Below, in pieces: positions 36,019-44,394 of a DNA stretch of 64,000 nucleotides. Position 1 is the first letter of the stretch, and each line of letters opens with the position of its first letter. The stretch is from the NCBI RefSeq assembly GCF_900631955.1, contig NZ_UZWD01000009.1:62001-126000 (forward strand), in the 5' to 3' direction. The translations under genes and the position numbers were made by a program. The notes beneath the pieces were generated by a model. It was not told the origin of the DNA. It saw nothing but the letters and a program-made list of their open reading frames with translations, and did no database searches. This stretch comes from Devosia equisanguinis (GTDB lineage Bacteria; Pseudomonadota; Alphaproteobacteria; Rhizobiales; Devosiaceae).

Positions 36019-36771
36019 TCAGGGCGCCGCGAGGCGCCTGTTCACCTCGGCTTTGTCGGGCGCGTCCGAAACCAGCTTTGAACGCTCCGGGTCGCGCGCG
36101 AATGTCCCGTCGAGCTTGCTGTATAGACGCCAGAAGCGCACATCGTTGACCCGGAACTGCACAGCGATGAGAGCGCCATCCGGCGTGGCGAAGGCCGACA
36201 GGATTTCTACGGTTTCGCCCGGCATCACACTCTGGACGTCGATGGTCCGCTCGCCTGAGATTTCAGGCAGGTAGATTTCGAGGGCAGTGGCATCGAGCCG
36301 CGTGCCGATGACGATGCCATCGCCCTGGAAAGATGACACCACTTGCGGCGACGGCGCTCCGGGCGTCGGCATGGCCCAGGGCGTCGGCTGTGCGCCCATG
36401 CGGGTGCCGCCGTCTTGCGGTACGGTCTCGGTAACCGGGTCTCGTCCGCGCGATAGGGTTGGCGCGCTGGGCTGGGGCTCCTGCGAAACATCGGCCACCA
36501 TATCGTGGCCTTCGGTGGCAGTGCGGCTGAAATTGGGTGCCACCACGATGACCGCGGCAATCGAAGCCGCCAAGGCCCCCGCAGCAATCACCCAGGTGGT
36601 CGAGCGCCTGAGCCAGCGCGACAGCGAAAATCCATCAACGGCCCGGGCGCGGCCATGCCGATTGGCAAAAGCCTCCCGGCTCTGGGCGATAACGGCATGC
36701 ATCACCACTGGATCGGGTTCCGGATCGATAAAGCCGGGGAGCAGTTCCAGGGGGTCACGATCTGTGCTCAT
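36019..36771 (-). CDS. Membrane protein encoded with ECF sigma factor, probable anti-sigma factor
   Basis: A 250-residue protein. A cytoplasmic N-terminus of about 70 residues is followed by one membrane helix (TWVIAAGALAASIAAVIVV), a Pro/Thr-rich stretch and a periplasmic domain. It overlaps the sigma-factor stop by ATGA. This layout is typical of anti-sigma factors, though no zinc-binding HxxxCxxC motif is seen. Confidence 0.65.
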   Translation of the reverse strand: MSTDRDPLELLPGFIDPEPDPVVMHAVIAQSREAFANRHGRARAVDGFSLSRWLRRSTTWVIAAGALAASIAAVIVVAPNFSRTATEGHDMVADVSQEPQPSAPTLSRGRDPVTETVPQDGGTRMGAQPTPWAMPTPGAPSPQVVSSFQGDGIVIGTRLDATALEIYLPEISGERTIDVQSVMPGETVEILSAFATPDGALIAVQFRVNDVRFWRLYSKLDGTFARDPERSKLVSDAPDKAEVNRRLAAP

Positions 36772-37346
36772 AGCAAGTCCTTCAGCGACTTGCGTGCATT
36801 GTGGATGTGCCAGGAAACTGTCACTTCCTTGCATCCCATGATCACGGCTGCTTCCGCCTGCGAGAGTTGTTCGCCATAGACCAGCAGGACGGCGTCCCGC
36901 TGTTTCTCCGGCAATTGCCGCACTATACGCCAGATATCGTTGACGCGCAGTCGGTCTTCCTGGTTAGCGTCGATTTCCTCGCGGGTCACGACCGACACAG
37001 CGGCGATCTGCTTGCCCTGTCGCTGGTGGCTGCGTTGCAGGTCGCGGACGGCGTTGAGGGTGACACTATAAAGCCAGCTGGTGAATTTCGAGCGCCCGTC
37101 AAACCGGTGCATGGCGTCGGCAAGTCGGAGGCAAACCGACTGCGTGACGTCTTCGGCATCACTCTTATGGCCCAGCCAGCGAAATGCCGTCTTGTAGATG
37201 AAGCGATAGTGCTCCGAGACCAACCGCTCGAATGCCCTAGTGTCGCCCGCCTTGACCCGTTCGATAAGCTGTTCGGTCGTGTCGGACGGTTCGGAATTGT
37301 CCCCGTCAACAAGTCGCACCCTGCCCAAAACTCCCCGCTGGCCCAT
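36768..37346 (-). CDS. RNA polymerase ECF-type sigma factor
   Basis: A 192-residue sigma-70 protein. Region 2 spans about residues 35-100 (WLGHKSDAEDVTQSVCLRLAD) and region 4 about 135-190 (LPEKQRDAVLLVYGEQLSQAEAAVIMGCKEVTVSWHI). The start is uncertain: the ATG at 37346 lacks a ribosome site, and a GTG at 37319 would give a slightly shorter form. It is co-transcribed with a membrane anti-sigma-like protein and sits amid exported proteins it may control. Confidence 0.85.
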   Translation of the reverse strand: MGQRGVLGRVRLVDGDNSEPSDTTEQLIERVKAGDTRAFERLVSEHYRFIYKTAFRWLGHKSDAEDVTQSVCLRLADAMHRFDGRSKFTSWLYSVTLNAVRDLQRSHQRQGKQIAAVSVVTREEIDANQEDRLRVNDIWRIVRQLPEKQRDAVLLVYGEQLSQAEAAVIMGCKEVTVSWHIHNARKSLKDLL

Positions 37347-37480
37347 AGCGATAATGCCAGTGAAGCAAAATGGTTGTGGCGAAAGTGAGTTTTTTGTCGT
37401 TCTGCCCAGCCATTTAGCCCTCATGGCGGGGCGCATGGGGTCCGAAGAACTTTGGGATAGCGCGCCTGCGAGCAGGGTCA

Positions 37481-39079
37481 TTACTCGTCCTGCTTCAGCC
37501 AGTGCACCTGGCCATTGATGAGGATTTCGTCGGGGCGGCCGGCCTCCTGTCCATCGATCAACGCAAAGAAGTGCCGTTCCTGCCCTTCGGGTCCGTCGAC
37601 CAGCAAGGTGAATCCATCAAAATCATAGGCTGCGGTGGAAATGTCCTCATCTCCTCCGACCACGATGATGTAGGACGTTCCAAAGGCGCCGGCCACGAAG
37701 CCGCTGCGTGAATACTGCACCTGGCCGTCTGCTGCGAAGACATATTCGCGATCGCTGCGGCCGCCACCCATGCCAATGTTGAGATAGTAATAGGTTTCGT
37801 CGAGCCTCAGTCCTTTGGGAGCCGGCGTCAGCCGCCGGGCGTCAGACACATCGATCTCGGTGCCCTGGTCCGGCCCGCCGCTCTGGATCAGCGTGACCTC
37901 GCCACGACGATCCTGCCAGGTGAACCAGCGTTCGGGCTCGCGCAGACGGGACAGGTCGAGATTGAGATCGGTGAAGGCAAAGTTCCACTTGTGGCGATAG
38001 GCAGTCCCATCGCGCAACAGCACATAGATGTCCTCGTCACGCTGCGTGTAGCCATTGCCGAAGCCATCGAGACGATTGGTGAAATCAGCGTCATAAAGCA
38101 CCCGGTCCACTGCATCAGGCGCAATGCCTTGCCCAGGTCCGGCAAACGCCTCGTCATAGTCCAGTGGCCGCAGCATCAAACCGGCACTATCGTCTGCCGG
38201 GCCCAACAATGCCAAGCTGTCGCCGGCATCCGCAAGGACCCGGCAATCGTCCAGGCTGAGTTCGCCACCTTGCCGCAGGTCGCGGACCCAGCGGATATCG
38301 CCGACAACAACGCGGTTCTCACCGAGATCGCGCGCCATTGCGGACTCCTGATCGTCACTGGCAAATGACCGGCAGGTGAGGAGGAACGACGACTGCTGGT
38401 CGCCTCGCCATTCGCGCAAGCCATTGTCTGTAACGATGCGACCAAGGACCGCCAGGGTTGGGCGTTGCTTGAGCCACGCCTCGGCATGCTCTTCGCGCGC
38501 GCTGCGCAGATTGCGATCCTCCTGGGCCCCGGATTTGGACCCGATCTCGTCCATCTTGTCCTCAAGTTGGGCAGAGAGGGCGATCAGCGGGACCACCGCC
38601 TCGTCCTGGTTCGCCGACGCAGTAGGGGCTTCAGGAACCACGACGCCGAAGTCTTCGGCATTGCGCAGCAAATAACGGATTGGAGGAGCGATATCGAACA
38701 TGGCATTGCCCTCGAGCGTGGCGCGCAGATCGCTGCACACGGCGGCGTTTTCCGCGACATCGGCATCGACCAGCGCCTGAGCTCGGGCGCGATTGTCCTC
38801 GAGCTCCGCTTCGAGCGTATTTATCACCGCATAGGCGGCGTCGAGAAACCGCTCATAGCCCGCCAGGTTTACCCGGTGGCTCCAACCGGCAAGGGCGTCC
38901 CGGCGCCCCTGTTGACCATCTGGGGCGTGCTTGTCGCAGGCCTCGATATAGGCCCGGGCAACGATGGCCCCCGTCGCCGCCTGGCCCAACGCATCGGTGA
39001 AATCGGAGATGTCGTCGGCAAGTGCCGATGGGGCCAGCACTGCACAGAGGGCGAGAGCGAGGGCGAGTCGCTGGGTCAT
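37481..39079 (-). CDS. Uncharacterised secreted protein
   Basis: A 532-residue exported protein with a signal peptide (about 20 residues, ends PSALAD). No recognised domain. It is acidic, with a helical N-terminal half (residues about 20-230) and a beta-rich C-terminal half. Its ATG overlaps the upstream stop by ATGA. Confidence 0.7.
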   Translation of the reverse strand: MTQRLALALALCAVLAPSALADDISDFTDALGQAATGAIVARAYIEACDKHAPDGQQGRRDALAGWSHRVNLAGYERFLDAAYAVINTLEAELEDNRARAQALVDADVAENAAVCSDLRATLEGNAMFDIAPPIRYLLRNAEDFGVVVPEAPTASANQDEAVVPLIALSAQLEDKMDEIGSKSGAQEDRNLRSAREEHAEAWLKQRPTLAVLGRIVTDNGLREWRGDQQSSFLLTCRSFASDDQESAMARDLGENRVVVGDIRWVRDLRQGGELSLDDCRVLADAGDSLALLGPADDSAGLMLRPLDYDEAFAGPGQGIAPDAVDRVLYDADFTNRLDGFGNGYTQRDEDIYVLLRDGTAYRHKWNFAFTDLNLDLSRLREPERWFTWQDRRGEVTLIQSGGPDQGTEIDVSDARRLTPAPKGLRLDETYYYLNIGMGGGRSDREYVFAADGQVQYSRSGFVAGAFGTSYIIVVGGDEDISTAAYDFDGFTLLVDGPEGQERHFFALIDGQEAGRPDEILINGQVHWLKQDE

Positions 39080-39408
39080 GGGCACTCACCCACGATCGCG
39101 TCGATCCGCAATTGGCTATCGATCAGCGCGCCGTCAACCAACAGGCACCCGTCGGCGTCCCAGGCCGTCCTGATCGCATCGGCATCGTCGGCGCGCGCGA
39201 TCAACGGTGGCAGCTGTTGTCGCGACCACATCAGGTCTGCTGGCCCGTGTCTGTCGGCATCTGCAGGCGCGATGCCGCGCCAGGGACAAGGCGCCTTGAC
39301 GCAGAATATATTGGTCTTGCCGACGCTGAGGCGTTGGATTTCTGCGGCCTCTATGGGTGCGGCAAGGGCCAGCATCGCGGTTACCAGCGCAAGTGCGTGA
39401 AGGCGCAT
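39076..39408 (-). CDS. Small uncharacterised secreted protein
   Basis: A 110-residue protein with a signal peptide (about 20 residues). Three or four cysteines (FCVKAPCPWRG, DGCLLV, GECP) suggest disulfides in the periplasm. It is coupled to the 532-residue protein downstream and follows the 174-residue protein by 10 nt, making a three-gene operon. Confidence 0.62.
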   Translation of the reverse strand: MRLHALALVTAMLALAAPIEAAEIQRLSVGKTNIFCVKAPCPWRGIAPADADRHGPADLMWSRQQLPPLIARADDADAIRTAWDADGCLLVDGALIDSQLRIDAIVGECP

Positions 39409-39418
39409 GGGACCAGCC

Positions 39419-39943
39419 TCACCGATTTTCGAGGCCGTTTGCCTCGCGTTCCTTGGGAATGCTGTCGCGATTGCTTTCCACATCGGCCATCAAGCGTTTG
39501 AGCCCGTCGCGAACTTGGGTGAGCGCGTCGGCATGATCGGTCTTGGAGGTGATAGTGTTGTCGTTGGTCGCATCCCAATCGAGTGCCCATTGCATGGCGG
39601 CGAGCCACTCGTCGACATCGCCGGCAATATACTCGTTGACGGGTCGGCCCACCTGTTCGCTGAGCGCGCTAAACAGCACCTCCTCCTTGCGCGCGGCCTC
39701 GCCGCCGGCCGTGATCAGGAAGCGATAGCGCAGTTGGCCGGCATACATCCAATTGGCCGCGTCCTGGCCTTCGCCGGCCGACAAGAGGCGAGCCGACAGT
39801 ATATAGAGGGCGGAGGGATGCAGATCGGCGGCTTGCGCAACGATTTCCGCATTGCTGAGCTGTTCGGGATTCGGCGCTTCTTGCGCGGGAGCGGCGACGG
39901 ACAGGGCGGTCGCCATGAGGAGAGAAAGCAGCACGCGTTTCAT
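39419..39943 (-). CDS. Uncharacterised secreted protein
   Basis: A 174-residue exported protein with a signal peptide (about 20 residues, ends VAAPAQ). The mature part is helical and contains Sel1/TPR-like spacing (ALYILSARLLSAGEGQDAANW, YAGQLRYRF). AAGGAAGGA precedes the ATG. It is divergent from the 371-residue secreted protein at 40098. Confidence 0.65.
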   Translation of the reverse strand: MKRVLLSLLMATALSVAAPAQEAPNPEQLSNAEIVAQAADLHPSALYILSARLLSAGEGQDAANWMYAGQLRYRFLITAGGEAARKEEVLFSALSEQVGRPVNEYIAGDVDEWLAAMQWALDWDATNDNTITSKTDHADALTQVRDGLKRLMADVESNRDSIPKEREANGLENR

Positions 39944-40097
39944 GATCCAGGTCCTTCCTTTGTTGCTGATAGGACGTGTGGTGTCGATCCGACCTTGGTG
40001 CCGCTGGTGAAAAACCTGCAAAAAGCGCGAACCCGGACCAAGGTGAGCCGTCGCTGGCGCGTCTGACCTACAGAACCAATGTATGAAGGAGACATCC

Positions 40098-41213
40098 ATG
40101 CGCCGGAGCGCCATCGCCGCCAGCCTGTTGCTCGCAACCTCGATCCCCGCACTCGCAGGCAGCCTTGATGCCTTGCGCGACAGTCTCGACCACCTGCCGG
40201 CTACGCTGATGTTCGAGGATAGAGGCGATCTCGCCTATTTCATCGATATTCGGGCGGTTTTGGCGCTGTCGCCAGGCGAGGGCGAGGCACAGCCGTACAT
40301 GCGTCTCATGCATGGCGCTCAGATTCCGGCACTGGAGAGCCTGCAATACTCCGCCCCGGCCGAATGGGAAGCCAAGGCTGGCACGACGCTGGACCAAGTG
40401 CGCTATTTCACCGGCTATGGCCGCCCACCCGAAGTCTATAGCTTCTGGGGGCTCGCTGACGAAGCGGCTGCAACCGAAATGATCGTGGCGCTAGAGGGGC
40501 TCGGCTTCGAGAGCGCGGCCGCGGGCGTTGTCGGCAATGGTGAGCCATTGCGAATGGACCCGGCGAAGCGCAACCCTGCCGATCCCTGGCGTACCGGGAT
40601 CGGTGCGGCGCAGTTCGCCGCGGCCAAGGGGAGCAACATCGTCCAGACCGGCACGCCGCAAACGGCCATGCTCGCCGCTGCGCAGCAGCCCGGACTAAGT
40701 GAGAACGCAATCATCGAAACGGCTCTGGCCGGGCTCGACCAGTCGGTCGGTGACAACACTGTGGTTCAGGCTCTGGTGATTTCCCCGCTCTTCGGCATGG
40801 CGGGGATTGATCATGGGGCCCTGCTGTCCGGTTCTCCAGATATCGAGGCGACCAAAAAACGTATCGAGGAGCAGATGGCGGCGCTGGACAAAGGCATTCC
40901 GCCTTATCTCGGCGGCATCGCTGCCGATGTGCAGGGCGAACAGCCAGGCGTCGATATCGCCCTGACCTATCCCGACTGCGGCAGTGCCGAGGATGCCGTC
41001 GGCAAGATCGCAGCGCGGTGGGCTGATATGGCCGGTGACACGGCGCAGGGCAATGTTTCTACGACAACGGTTGAAGGCGTGGACGGGCTTTGCGCCGCGA
41101 CATTTTCCGTCACCATCAATAGCGACGGTGTCGACCAAAACCCCGCCTATCGCGCTCTGATCGAGCCGATGTTCCGCGGCCAGGCCGGCGTCCTGCAGAT
41201 CGGAGCCAGCTAG
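40098..41213 (+). CDS. Uncharacterised secreted protein
   Basis: A 371-residue exported protein with a signal peptide of about 20 residues (ends ALAG). No family is recognised. The ATG at 40098 follows AAGGAGA. It is monocistronic, with a strong terminator 9 nt after the stop. Confidence 0.7.
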   Translation: MRRSAIAASLLLATSIPALAGSLDALRDSLDHLPATLMFEDRGDLAYFIDIRAVLALSPGEGEAQPYMRLMHGAQIPALESLQYSAPAEWEAKAGTTLDQVRYFTGYGRPPEVYSFWGLADEAAATEMIVALEGLGFESAAAGVVGNGEPLRMDPAKRNPADPWRTGIGAAQFAAAKGSNIVQTGTPQTAMLAAAQQPGLSENAIIETALAGLDQSVGDNTVVQALVISPLFGMAGIDHGALLSGSPDIEATKKRIEEQMAALDKGIPPYLGGIAADVQGEQPGVDIALTYPDCGSAEDAVGKIAARWADMAGDTAQGNVSTTTVEGVDGLCAATFSVTINSDGVDQNPAYRALIEPMFRGQAGVLQIGAS

Positions 41214-41221
41214 GCGACTTT

Positions 41222-41250
41222 GGCTCCGGGGCGCTGAACACCCCGGAGCC
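41222..41250 (+). terminator. Rho-independent terminator
   Basis: GGCTCCGGGG (41222-41231) and CCCCGGAGCC (41241-41250) form a perfect 10-bp stem with a 9-nt loop, followed by TTGCTTT. It terminates the 371-residue gene and may also serve the convergent gene. Confidence 0.85.
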
Positions 41251-41255
41251 TTGCT

Positions 41256-41720
41256 TTAGTGAGATCCCCAGGTGAGATTGCAGATGCCGATATCGACCGA
41301 ATTGGTCAGCCGGACGACGTTGACACCATCGTCCCAATTATAAATGGCCGTCGAGCCGAACCCGCTCGGCTCGGTCGATCCGTGGATGGCAGCAAGCTCT
41401 TGAGCCAGAGCATCGCATTGGGTGAGGTCCGTCGGGCTGAACGCCACAAACTGCAATGCCTTGTCGCTGTCGAAAAGCAATGCGGCTTCGCCGGCAATGC
41501 CGCCGATGCTGTGCTCCGTTATGACCAGCGGATCGTATTTGGCGCCGTCAAACTCGAATATTTCAGATGCAGCCGGTTGATGCGCCTGCGCACCCTCCAT
41601 AACGGACAGCGCAGCCTCAGGCGACATGCCCCATTGTGTGCCTTCCCAATCCGCGTGGGTCGAAACGACGGAGGCCGCGAGGAATACCAAAGCGAGTGCG
41701 GGGCGAATGGCCGGTGTCAT
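41256..41720 (-). CDS. Small uncharacterised secreted protein
   Basis: A 154-residue exported protein. The signal peptide ends near VSTHA and is followed by WEGTQWGMSPEAAL, an opening shared by a group of small alphaproteobacterial periplasmic proteins of unknown role. The ATG at 41720 has GGAG at 6 nt; ATGs at 41726 and 41747 are alternatives, the last overlapping the upstream stop. It follows the 195-residue gene. Confidence 0.62.
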   Translation of the reverse strand: MTPAIRPALALVFLAASVVSTHADWEGTQWGMSPEAALSVMEGAQAHQPAASEIFEFDGAKYDPLVITEHSIGGIAGEAALLFDSDKALQFVAFSPTDLTQCDALAQELAAIHGSTEPSGFGSTAIYNWDDGVNVVRLTNSVDIGICNLTWGSH

Positions 41721-41743
41721 CGTCATCTCCAGGTGCTGAAACG

Positions 41744-42331
41744 TCATTTCAGCTCGGGGAGGTCGGCACTGGTCAGATCCACCAGCCGCTGCGCCTTGAA
41801 ATCACGCAGATTTTTGAGGAATTCTTCGGAGGCAGCATTGCCATAAGCACGTTCGCTGACCGCAAACAGCAACGCACCTTGCTGCCCCTCGAACTCACCT
41901 GCGGCATAGCGATAGCCGTTCCATTCGAGAATGAATTCGCCCTTCTCGTCCTTGGCGGAGAGCAGGAAATCCAGCAGGATTTCGTCACTGTCCGGATTGT
42001 TGAAGATGGCCATGTTGGCAACCGGATCGGTCGCCTTGCGCTGCTCGATCATCGACGCCTGGGCCGAGACGACATCGGTCAGCGGCATGTCGGTGCTCAG
42101 GAATTCGACGATGACCATGCTTTTGTAACTTTCGGGCGCACTGCCCTCTGGCAGGTATTCCTGCTTGAAATAGCCTGGCTGCGGATTGGACGACCAGGCC
42201 AGCTCATAGCGCGTTTCGCCGACTGTGATCGGGCCGGGAATGCCGAGATAGTCCGTTACAGGCTGGGCATGGGCCGGCGCGATGGACATCAGCCCCAGCA
42301 ATGCGGTAGCGGCGATGGTTTGGCGAAACAT
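41744..42331 (-). CDS. Uncharacterised secreted protein
   Basis: A 195-residue exported protein with a signal peptide of about 22 residues (ends PAHAQ). The mature domain has no recognised family. AGGAG precedes the ATG at 42331. It is the first gene of a two-gene operon. Confidence 0.68.
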   Translation of the reverse strand: MFRQTIAATALLGLMSIAPAHAQPVTDYLGIPGPITVGETRYELAWSSNPQPGYFKQEYLPEGSAPESYKSMVIVEFLSTDMPLTDVVSAQASMIEQRKATDPVANMAIFNNPDSDEILLDFLLSAKDEKGEFILEWNGYRYAAGEFEGQQGALLFAVSERAYGNAASEEFLKNLRDFKAQRLVDLTSADLPELK

Positions 42332-42504
42332 GGGTCAACTCCTGCGTCAGGCAAAAGGCCTTGCTGTTGATGAGACGATGCCGGGCCCCCCGACCTTGGT
42401 CGCAAGCGAGACTTTTTCGGCAACGCACAGTCATGGCTGCCATGGACCAAGATTTCAGCGAGATGAGGCGTCCCATCATCGAGGATAGATGAAGAGGTGG
42501 GACC

Positions 42505-42954
42505 ATGTTCGGGTCAACTTGCACACGAAACCCAGGACGTAGGAATAAGCTCGCAACGCCGCGCGTCATGATCGCACTTCTCGGCGCGATAGCAATGCCG
42601 GCTTTTGCCGACGAGCCGTTTGCGCGCGAGCTCGATGCCTATTGCGTCACTGCAGACGGCACCCGTACTGGCGTTGCTGCCAGCCAGGATGGCGCCACCA
42701 ATATCTATGTCTGGCAGCCGCGTGCGGAACCGATAATCATACGCAGTGTCCATAGCCGCAGAACGGTGTCCCAATGGCATCGCCTGCTGGACGAAGCCAA
42801 GCTCGACGCCATGCCAACCTCAGAGGTGCCGGCACCGTACTGCGCCATCGAGCGCACCGAGCGGGGCCGATTGCACAGTGTCAGATGGGAACTCGGCGCA
42901 GGCCCCCAGTCACTGGCCCCAATCTTCGGCGCCATCCCAGCTGCAAAGCTCTAG
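42505..42954 (+). CDS. Small uncharacterised secreted protein
   Basis: A 149-residue protein. The ATG at 42505 has GAGG upstream, but the signal peptide looks as if it starts at the internal ATG at 42568 (MIALLGAIAMPAFAD), which lacks a ribosome site. Two cysteines in the mature part may form a disulfide. The 173-nt gap before it shows nothing clear. It is the last gene of the orphan secreted block. Confidence 0.55.
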   Translation: MFGSTCTRNPGRRNKLATPRVMIALLGAIAMPAFADEPFARELDAYCVTADGTRTGVAASQDGATNIYVWQPRAEPIIIRSVHSRRTVSQWHRLLDEAKLDAMPTSEVPAPYCAIERTERGRLHSVRWELGAGPQSLAPIFGAIPAAKL

Positions 42955-42965
42955 AAATAGAGAAA

Positions 42966-43039
42966 TGGAGCGGGTGAAGGGAATCGAACCCTCGTCATCA
43001 GCTTGGGAAGCTGCTTCTCTACCATTGAGATACACCCGC
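42966..43039 (-). tRNA. tRNA-Gly (anticodon CCC)
   Basis: Read on the minus strand, the acceptor arms GCGGGTG and CACCCGC pair perfectly and the CCA end is encoded. The D-arm (TCTC-AATGGTA-GAGA), anticodon loop TTCCCAA and T-arm (GAGGG-TTCGATT-CCCTT) are all present. The anticodon is CCC, decoding GGG glycine codons. Confidence 0.95.
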
Positions 43040-43095
43040 AACGGCGCGATAGATGCGGCAAATCGGGCGGGGCGTCAAGCCGTTGTGATGACGCC

Positions 43096-44199
43096 TCAGC
43101 CGAAGGGCTTGAAGTGCTTCGAGAGCTTGAGTGTCTGCGCCTGATAGTTGGAGCCGAGATCGGTGCCATAGAGGCGGTCCGGTTTTTCGGCGAGCTCTTC
43201 ATAGATCAACCGGCCAATGATCTGCCCATGCCCGAGCAGGAACGGCACTTCGCGGCTGCGCACCTCAAGTACGGCGCGGCTGCCGGTACCACCGGCGGCG
43301 GAATGACCAAAGCCGGGGTCGAAAAAGCCCGCATAATGCACGCGGAACTCGCCGACCAGCGGGTCGAAAGGCACCATTTCGGCGGCATGGGTGGGCGGAA
43401 CGTGCACGGCCTCGAGGCTGACGAGGATATAGAATTCATCGGGGTCGAGGATCAGCTCGCTGCGGCCGCGCGCATAAAGTGGCTCCCAGAAATCGAGCAC
43501 GTCCAGCGCCGCCTTCTTGTCGACATCGATGACGGCGGTGTGGCGCTTTGAGCGGAAGCCGATGAGCCCATCGCGGCCCTGGCCCAGGAGGTCGATGGAC
43601 AGCGCCACGCCGTGATCGACCGGCTGGTCGCCACCGATCACCAGGGTGTCGCTGGCATGCAGCGCCTGGTGTTCGTCGACCGACAGGCGACTATCGCCGG
43701 CCCGGAATCGCATCTGGCTGAGACGCGAGCCGGTACGGACCAGGATCGGGAAGGTGCGCGGGCTGATTTCGAGATAGAGCGGGCCATTGTAGCCATGGGG
43801 CAATTGATCGAAGCCCCGCGCCCGATCGCCGATGACGCGGGTAAAGACGTCGAGGCGACCGGTGGAGCTCTTGGGATTGGCCGAGGCGCTGACGCCCGCT
43901 GGCAGGGCGAGGCTTTCCTCTAGGGGAACGAGATAGACGCAGCCGCGCTCCAGCACGGCGCCCCTGGAGAGGTCGATCTCATGCAGCTTGAGCGCTTCGA
44001 TGCGTTCGGCCACCGAATGGGAGGGGCCGGGCAAAAAGCTCGAGCGCACGCGGAAGGCGGTCTTGCCCAGTCGAAGGTCAAGGCTGGCGGGTTGCACCTG
44101 GTCGTGGTCGAACGGGCGCACCGAGCTTATGGCGCCCTCCTGATGCAGCTGTTCGATCATTCGCGCCGGAAAGACGCCCTTGGGCCAAGCCTGGCTCAT
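43096..44199 (-). CDS. dcd: 2'-deoxycytidine 5'-triphosphate deaminase, long alphaproteobacterial form
   Basis: A 367-residue enzyme that deaminates dCTP to dUTP to feed thymidylate synthesis. It is about twice the length of the enterobacterial enzyme and reads as two tandem dUTPase-like barrels, as in the alphaproteobacterial family. Key blocks are QPASLDLRLG, NPKSSTGRLDVFTRV and GGTGSRAVLEVRS. It lies next to tRNA-Gly and divergent from metZ. Confidence 0.9.
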   Translation of the reverse strand: MSQAWPKGVFPARMIEQLHQEGAISSVRPFDHDQVQPASLDLRLGKTAFRVRSSFLPGPSHSVAERIEALKLHEIDLSRGAVLERGCVYLVPLEESLALPAGVSASANPKSSTGRLDVFTRVIGDRARGFDQLPHGYNGPLYLEISPRTFPILVRTGSRLSQMRFRAGDSRLSVDEHQALHASDTLVIGGDQPVDHGVALSIDLLGQGRDGLIGFRSKRHTAVIDVDKKAALDVLDFWEPLYARGRSELILDPDEFYILVSLEAVHVPPTHAAEMVPFDPLVGEFRVHYAGFFDPGFGHSAAGGTGSRAVLEVRSREVPFLLGHGQIIGRLIYEELAEKPDRLYGTDLGSNYQAQTLKLSKHFKPFG

Positions 44200-44285
44200 G
44201 CAACTTACTCACGATGCTCGTCGGCTTTCCCTAGCAAACCATCACGATTGACGCCATGGCCCCTATGTCGTTAAATCCGCTCGTC

Positions 44286-44336
44286 CAGTGGTGATTTGGC
44301 CGGTCGCTTGCAGCCACTTAAAAGAAATAGCTAAAG
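44286..44336 (+). ncRNA. SAM-II riboswitch
   Basis: The segment contains the SAM-II core GTGGTGATTTGG, then TTGCAGCCACTTAAAA and AGCTAAAGA, which form the P1 stem and the H-type pseudoknot that binds S-adenosylmethionine. It lies 58 nt upstream of metZ on the same strand, the usual alphaproteobacterial position. Confidence 0.93.
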
Positions 44337-44346
44337 ACCGTTTGGG

Positions 44347-44378
44347 AACCGGCCGCCTTTCGCGTGCCGGTTTTTTGT
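44347..44378 (+). terminator. Intrinsic terminator between SAM-II aptamer and metZ
   Basis: AACCGGC (44347-44353) and GCCGGTT (44366-44372) form a stem extended by inner CGC/GCG pairs, followed by TTTTTTGTTTT. It sits between the aptamer and the metZ start at 44395, so SAM could act by transcription termination. Confidence 0.8.
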
Positions 44379-44394
44379 TTTGAAAGCGTGATCC

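Noticed and set aside
42966-43039. tRNA-Gly as a possible integration site for a genomic island covering the orphan secreted block
   Set aside because: No integrase, no direct repeat of the tRNA 3' end and no mobility gene were seen nearby.
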